NCBI GenBank assembly: GCA_030605265.1
Contig: JAUWIR010000081.1
Coordinates: 1 to 10,897 of the forward strand
Direction of reading: 5' to 3'
Source: Pseudomonadota bacterium
Lineage (GTDB): Bacteria; SZUA-182; DTGQ01
Length of the DNA: 10,897 nucleotides
Shown here: positions 6,904-10,897 of the stretch, piece by piece
Position numbering within the stretch: the first letter of the stretch is position 1
How the letters are laid out: the number at the start of each line of letters is the position of its first letter
Made by a program: the position numbers and the translations under genes
Notes under the pieces: model-generated
The model's database searches: none
What the model saw: the letters and a program-made list of their open reading frames with translations, nothing else
What the model was told of the DNA's origin: nothing

Positions 6904-7023
6904 ATACCCTCCCTCATGTTGTGATAAATCTTTTTGATTAACTGGATTTAAATTATGTTTATCCTGTTATCCTGTCAAATATTTTTTTACATTAGTGAAT
7001 CTAAAAATCTAATTGCACAGGTT

Positions 7024-7123
7024 AAAAATTTTTCTTTCTTTGCGCCTTTGTGGTGAATAAAAAATTTATACCGGAAAAAGCATGAAGTTTAAAATTTAAA
7101 TCCTATAAAAATAGAACAATAGA
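7024..7123. other. AT-rich leader before the second GT4 gene, with a repeat fragment
   Basis: This part of the gap has no gene. Bases 7035-7057 (CTTTGCGCCTTTGTGG at the core) look like one arm of a CTTTGTGCC-type repeat related to the element at 5063-5206, but no matching partner arm is present. The remainder is AT-rich with no promoter I could defend and no clear Shine-Dalgarno sequence before 7124. Confidence 0.4.
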
Positions 7124-8251
7124 ATGCCTAAAGAAAAAAGAGTTAATATCCTCTATTTTTCAAGCTTTGGAACTTTGAAGGGAGGGGGACAACGCAGTCT
7201 TTACTATCTCATTCGGGATTTAAATAAAAAAATTTTTAACCCCATTGTGATATGTCCTGAGGATGGAGAGTTTATAAGCAGTCTTAAAGAGATTGGAGTG
7301 GATACTTGTGTTATTCCCTTTAAAAGATTACGTAAATTCAGCATAAAATTTATTTTAACAATATACAATCTTTATAAAGAAAAAAATATCTCCATTGTTC
7401 ATACTGATGATCCTATTCAGACTTTTTATGCAGGTATTGTAGCTTATATTAGCAAAATCCCTTTGATATGGCATATAAGAGTAAGTGAGGATCATAATAA
7501 TAAAATAAATAAGGTGCTTGATAGGGCCCTTCCCTATCTCTGCAATAGGCTGATCCTTGTTTCCAAAGCATTGGAAACAAGGTTTCATTGGCTCAAGTCA
7601 TCTAAAAAACTTACCATCATTCATAATGCCATTAATTTAAAAGAATTTGATAAATCCCCCCCTATTCTATTAAAGGATGAGTTGGGGCTAACAAAAAACA
7701 TTATTTTAATTGCCTGTGTCGGACGAATTGAAGAAATGAAGGGCCAAAAACATTTGGCCAAAGCTATCTCAAAAATAGCTGATTATTTAGAAAATGTTAA
7801 AATACTCCTTATTGGTGAGGCTGATCCGGAGTATTATCATAGTTTTAAATCATTGCTTCAAAAACTTAATATAGGACATTTATTTTTATACCTGGGCCAT
7901 AGGAAAGATATCTTTAGTATCATTAAAGGGATAGATTTTTTAGTGCTTCCATCACAATTTGGAGAAGGATTATCAAGGGTTATCCTTGAGGCAATGGCTG
8001 CTTATAAGCCGGTGATTACTACAGATATTGGAGGTAACAAAGAAGCGGTTGCTGATGGAGTTACCGGTTTTGTCGTCTCTCACAAAGATGAAAATGCCTT
8101 AGCTTCTACAATTAAAACTCTTTTGGAAAATTCTGAAAAGAGGGCCGGCATGGGAATCGCCGGCAGAAAAAGAGTTGAGCAGTTTTTTACCTTAGACAAA
8201 AACGTTAAAAAAATAGAAGAAGAATATGTAAAAATTTTAATTTCCCCCTAG
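7124..8251 (+). CDS. GT4 family glycosyltransferase
   Basis: A retaining GT-B glycosyltransferase, probably cytoplasmic and membrane-associated. The N-terminal domain shows the strand ILYFSSFG (9-16) followed by a glycine-rich loop KGGGQRSLY (19-27). The Glycos_transf_1 domain has R201 and K206 in CVGRIEEMKGQKH for the donor phosphates, LYLGHRKDI (255-263), and the E-x7-E motif EGLSRVILE (281-289), followed by PVITTDIGGNKEAVADGVTGFVV, which is typical of the family. Length 375 aa is complete. ATG 7124 places the first strand at residues 8-14, as expected, although no ribosome site is evident. It opens the second gene group after the 429-bp repeat-filled gap and may have its own promoter there. 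The next gene starts 36 nt after its stop. Confidence 0.9.
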   Translation: MPKEKRVNILYFSSFGTLKGGGQRSLYYLIRDLNKKIFNPIVICPEDGEFISSLKEIGVDTCVIPFKRLRKFSIKFILTIYNLYKEKNISIVHTDDPIQTFYAGIVAYISKIPLIWHIRVSEDHNNKINKVLDRALPYLCNRLILVSKALETRFHWLKSSKKLTIIHNAINLKEFDKSPPILLKDELGLTKNIILIACVGRIEEMKGQKHLAKAISKIADYLENVKILLIGEADPEYYHSFKSLLQKLNIGHLFLYLGHRKDIFSIIKGIDFLVLPSQFGEGLSRVILEAMAAYKPVITTDIGGNKEAVADGVTGFVVSHKDENALASTIKTLLENSEKRAGMGIAGRKRVEQFFTLDKNVKKIEEEYVKILISP

Positions 8252-8287
8252 ACTAAAAGTTTAGGGATTACATCCCGGGGACTATTT

Positions 8288-9529
8288 ATGAAAATTGCCT
8301 ATGTCACTAACTATAATGCCTTAGATATTAGGAAATGGTCAGGCCTGGGCTATTATATTGCCAAAGCTCTTGAAAAACAGTCAATATCAATTGAATATAT
8401 CGGCCCTTTAGCTGATAATTCAACATTTTTTCTAAATTTAAAGCAACGAGTTTATCGAAAATTATTCAATAAAATCCATCTTCTCGATAGAGAGCCGGCA
8501 ATTCTTAAAGATTATGCAAAACAGATTTCAGCCAAGCTAAACTATATAAATCCGGATATTGTATTCAGTCCGGGAACAATACCTATTAGTTATCTTGAAT
8601 GCAAGCAGCCAATAGTGTTTTGGACTGATTGCACTTTTGGAGCTATGGTAGATTTCTATCATGAATTTAGTAAGTTAACCAAGAGAAGTATTATTAATGG
8701 GAATCAAATGGAGCAACATGCCTTGGAAAGGTGCTCTCTTGCCTTGTACGCTTCTGAATGGGCTGCCAAAACTGCTGCTATTTATTATCAGGTTAACAGT
8801 TCAAAGATTAAAGTTATACCCTTTGGCGTCAACCTTGAAAATGAGAGAACATTTGAAGAAATAAAGAATATTATTAATGCTCGACCAAGGAATAAATGTA
8901 AGTTACTTTTTTTAGGAGTTGATTGGCAAAGAAAAGGTGGAGATATTGCTTTTAAGGTAGTAAAGGAATTAAATAAACAAGGGTTAAAAGCAGAATTAAC
9001 TATTGTTGGATGTAATCCCAAAATTAAAAATCCATCACAGGATAACATCAAAGTGATAGGCAATATCAGCAAGACCACTATAGAGGGAAGGGAAAAAATT
9101 AATAAACTCATAGCTGAATCCCATTTATTGATCATTCCTTCAAGGGCTGAAGCTTTTGGCGTGGCTTTCTGTGAAGCAAATTCTCTGGGAGTGCCTTGCT
9201 TAGGGACTGCTATTGGAGGGATTACAACTATAATCAAAAATGGCATTAACGGCCAACTTTTTTCATTGGATGATCAAATTAGTACCTATTGTACTTATAT
9301 TACCAACTTATTTACTAATTATTCACTCTATAAGGACTTGGCCTATAATGCATTTATCGAATATAAAAAAAGGCTTAATTGGTTCAGCGCCGGAAAAATT
9401 GCCAAAAAGTATTTAATGGAATTAATTGCACATGATGTAGTTTTACCTGATGCTTCGAAAATTCTGCAAAATAATTTAACTGACAACCAGCTTAACAAAG
9501 ACAATTTAAAAACTGAAGTACCAATATAA
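8288..9529 (+). CDS. GT4 family glycosyltransferase
   Basis: Another GT-B, GT4-type enzyme, divergent from the two others in the window. The N-terminal domain runs MKIAYVTNYNALDIRKWSGLG, where SGLG (18-21) is the acceptor-side loop, then INPDIVFSPG (87-96). The donor domain has LFLGVDWQRKGGD (207-219) with K216, and the E-x7-E motif EAFGVAFCE (288-296). The segment VFWTDCTFGAM (110-120) resembles GT4 proteins found in exopolysaccharide loci. Its 413 aa include a C-terminal extension of about 35 polar residues rich in Asn and Asp beyond the usual last helix. A GGGGA (8277-8281) lies 6 nt before the ATG and supports this start. Sugar specificity cannot be told. Confidence 0.88.
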   Translation: MKIAYVTNYNALDIRKWSGLGYYIAKALEKQSISIEYIGPLADNSTFFLNLKQRVYRKLFNKIHLLDREPAILKDYAKQISAKLNYINPDIVFSPGTIPISYLECKQPIVFWTDCTFGAMVDFYHEFSKLTKRSIINGNQMEQHALERCSLALYASEWAAKTAAIYYQVNSSKIKVIPFGVNLENERTFEEIKNIINARPRNKCKLLFLGVDWQRKGGDIAFKVVKELNKQGLKAELTIVGCNPKIKNPSQDNIKVIGNISKTTIEGREKINKLIAESHLLIIPSRAEAFGVAFCEANSLGVPCLGTAIGGITTIIKNGINGQLFSLDDQISTYCTYITNLFTNYSLYKDLAYNAFIEYKKRLNWFSAGKIAKKYLMELIAHDVVLPDASKILQNNLTDNQLNKDNLKTEVPI

Positions 9530-9530
9530 A

Positions 9531-9564
9531 TAGCTGATAAGCTATTGGCTGATAAGCTGATAAG
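9531..9564. repeat. Short direct repeats GCTGATAAGCT between two glycosyltransferase genes
   Basis: GCTGATAAGCT occurs at 9533-9543 and 9548-9558, and a third, overlapping GCTGATAAG at 9556-9564. The first copy lies in a small hairpin, TAGCT-GATA-AGCTA (9531-9544). The array fills most of the 43-nt gap before the GT9 gene. Function is unknown; it may be a slippage product. Confidence 0.55.
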
Positions 9565-9572
9565 AAAAAACA

Positions 9573-10802
9573 GTGAATATCTACTACCCTTCTATTTGGA
9601 CTAAAATTATTATTGCTGTGAAAATTATGTTATCTGCTGACCGTTATGGAGTTAAAAAAATAGTAAAGCGAAGTTATTTAACTTTAAGAAAAATAATTCT
9701 GCAGCCTTTCTCTATTTTAGTACCCAAAAGGGTCATTGACAAAAAAAGGATAAAAAAGGTCCTTTTTTTGCGTCATGATAGAATTGGTGATATGGCGCTT
9801 TCCCTTCCTGCTATAAAGTTATTAAAACAATCACTTCCTCATGCTACCATTACTGTCCTTGCCTCAAAGTCAAATAAGGATTTATTGATAAACAATTCAT
9901 ATGTAGATGAAGTTCTGGTTTATTCAGGAATTTTAGATTATATAAAAAAAGTTTGGGGAAAAGGGTTCGACCTGGTCATAGATCCTATTGCTACCTATGA
10001 ACTAAAAACTGCCTTCATGGCTTTTCTATCCCGAGCATACTATCGCCTCGGATTTGAATGGGCGGGAAGAGAGATTTTCTTTTCAGTTAAGGCAGCTCAC
10101 TATGACCCTAAAAAACATTTCAAATCATTAATGATAGATCTTTTACGTCCTATTGGAGTCATCCCAATATCTGATGAAATAATCCATAAAAAAGGGAAAC
10201 CACTGCTTATTTTCACAAAGGAAGAGAGAGAAAAAATAAAGGAAATAATTAATTTTTTTAATACCACTAATACTTCAAAAAAAAAGACGATAGCCATTCA
10301 CCCTGGAGGTTTTTATCCTTCACAGCGATGGCCTATTGATCGATTTGTAGAAGTAGCTAAGGATTTAACGAAAAAAGGGTTTTGCGTTCTTTTTTTTCTC
10401 CCGGAAAAGGAATTCCCCAAATTCAATGATTCTATTTTAAAAAATATAAATAATTTACAGGTAATAAAAAAACTGCCTTTAAGAAGTTTTATGGCGCTTT
10501 TAAGCTATTGTGAATTAATGATTTGTAATAACTCCGGGCCTCTTCATATTGCCGTAGAGTTGGGAATTAAAACCGTATCTACTATGGGGCCGACAGTGCC
10601 TGATGTGTGGATGCCCAAGGGGCCTGATGTGTGGATGCCCAAGGGGCCTGATGTGTGGATGCCCAAGGGGCCTGGGCATATAATCTTGCGCAAGGGCTAT
10701 CCATGCAGTCCATGCAATAAACCAATATGCCAAAACCATAAATGTATGTTAAACATTACTGTAAAAGAATTATTAGAAAAAACTTATATTGCATTAATTT
10801 AG
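9573..10802 (+). CDS. GT9 family (heptosyltransferase-like) glycosyltransferase with internal tandem repeat
   Basis: A GT-B enzyme of the family that adds ADP-heptose to LPS core and related sugars to other glycans. KKVLFLRHDRIGDMALSLPA (61-80) holds the catalytic-type Asp73. IAIHPGGFYPSQRWPIDRF (240-258) and NNSGPLHIA (319-327) form the nucleotide-sugar site. The tail CSPCNKPICQNHKC (378-391) is the Cys-rich end seen in many members. Between GPT (339-341) and GPGHIILR the 8-residue unit PDVWMPKG occurs three times (343-366). The family has one copy, so 16 residues are inserted. The frame opens with GTG at 9573 after a weak leader; ATG 9627 (residue 19) is an alternative, since the family core starts near residue 60. 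The stop TAG is the first triplet of the following repeat. Confidence 0.88.
   Translation: MNIYYPSIWTKIIIAVKIMLSADRYGVKKIVKRSYLTLRKIILQPFSILVPKRVIDKKRIKKVLFLRHDRIGDMALSLPAIKLLKQSLPHATITVLASKSNKDLLINNSYVDEVLVYSGILDYIKKVWGKGFDLVIDPIATYELKTAFMAFLSRAYYRLGFEWAGREIFFSVKAAHYDPKKHFKSLMIDLLRPIGVIPISDEIIHKKGKPLLIFTKEEREKIKEIINFFNTTNTSKKKTIAIHPGGFYPSQRWPIDRFVEVAKDLTKKGFCVLFFLPEKEFPKFNDSILKNINNLQVIKKLPLRSFMALLSYCELMICNNSGPLHIAVELGIKTVSTMGPTVPDVWMPKGPDVWMPKGPDVWMPKGPGHIILRKGYPCSPCNKPICQNHKCMLNITVKELLEKTYIALI
10599..10670 (+). repeat. Three perfect 24-bp tandem repeats inside the GT9 gene
   Basis: The 24-bp unit (positions 10599-10622, 10623-10646 and 10647-10670; starts CCTGATGTGTGG, ends CCCAAGGGG) is identical in all three copies, and 4 nt of a fourth follow. 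As 24 is a multiple of three, each copy adds PDVWMPKG in frame. Confidence 0.97.
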
Positions 10803-10867
10803 ACAGGATTAACAGGATTTAACAAGATTTTTTTCTTTATCCTGTCCCATCCTGTTATCCTGTCTAA
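10800..10867. repeat. GACAGGAT-type palindromic repeat, copy C
   Basis: The left arm TAGACAGGATTAACAGGAT (10800 on, to about 10828) pairs imperfectly with the right arm 10839-10866, which ends ATCCTGTCTA. The short loop is T-rich. Its first triplet TAG is the GT9 stop codon. The last 30 bases of the window (10868-10897) show no further feature. Confidence 0.85.
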
Positions 10868-10897
10868 TAATAAATTGCTGTAAACCCGTATAAAAAA

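Larger units (their letters stand above)
6705..7023. mobile_element. 319-bp element with perfect 14-bp terminal inverted repeats
   Basis: AACCTGTGCAATTA (6705-6718) and TAATTGCACAGGTT (7010-7023) are exact reverse complements, and a second block (TTTTTAGA after the left end, TCTAAAAA before the right) extends the pairing with small gaps. Nested inside, GACAGGATAACAGGAT (6729-6744) is exactly mirrored by 6961-6976. Between them lies a broken minus-strand gene. This is the layout of a non-autonomous, MITE-like or decayed mobile element. No transposase gene and no convincing target-site duplication can be seen, so mobility is inferred. It fills most of the gap between 6694 and 7124. Confidence 0.6.

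Noticed and set aside
8788..9246. 152-codon open frame on the minus strand
   Set aside because: It lies wholly inside a well-supported GT4 gene and shows no recognisable domain; it is a shadow frame.
10515..10739. Minus-strand frame with repeated RPLGHPHI units
   Set aside because: The repeats are the antisense reading of the 24-bp array in the GT9 gene. There is no independent evidence of a gene.

Overview
The window is AT-rich (by eye about one third G+C) and carries nine convincing protein genes, all on the plus strand. They read as one glycan or lipopolysaccharide-type biosynthesis locus. A family 9 (heptosyltransferase-like) glycosyltransferase suggests an envelope with LPS, so a Gram-negative, probably environmental and possibly uncultured bacterium. 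The intergenic palindromes (GACAGGATTAACAGGATT type and AAAGGCACAGAGG type) resemble repeats I associate with large, repeat-rich genomes of environmental lineages. The sequence alone does not fix the taxon.

Layout. 1-853: 3' part of a GT2 glycosyltransferase, cut by the left edge. 863-1879: CgeB-like glycosyltransferase. 1919-3088: GT4 glycosyltransferase. 3089-3270: gap with a first GACAGGAT palindrome. 3271-3852: small SAM methyltransferase, overlapping by ATGA with a DegT/DnrJ/EryC1-type sugar aminotransferase (3849-5066). 5063-5206: a roughly 144-bp inverted-repeat element whose left end contains the aminotransferase stop codon. 5237-6694: membrane-anchored PHP/CehA-like protein with degenerate metal ligands. 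6695-7123: 429-bp gap holding a 319-bp element with perfect 14-bp terminal inverted repeats, a nested palindrome and a broken minus-strand remnant of a GxxExxY-family gene. 7124-8251 and 8288-9529: two more GT4 glycosyltransferases. 9573-10802: GT9 glycosyltransferase with a perfect three-copy 24-bp in-frame repeat. 10800-10867: another GACAGGAT palindrome whose first bases are the GT9 stop codon.

How the genes may work together. Six glycosyltransferases (one GT2, one CgeB-like, three GT4, one GT9) would add sugars one by one. The aminotransferase would make an amino sugar nucleotide, and the coupled methyltransferase may modify the sugar or the chain. The role of the PHP-like protein is unknown. 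No flippase, polymerase or ligase lies inside the window, so the locus probably continues on one or both sides. Donor and acceptor specificities cannot be read from sequence.

The most unusual signals are the repeats and their relation to the genes, the in-frame 24-bp triplication in the GT9 gene, the GxxExxY relic inside a mobile-looking element, and the PHP-like protein that has lost much of its metal site. I found no clearly new defence or mobile system.
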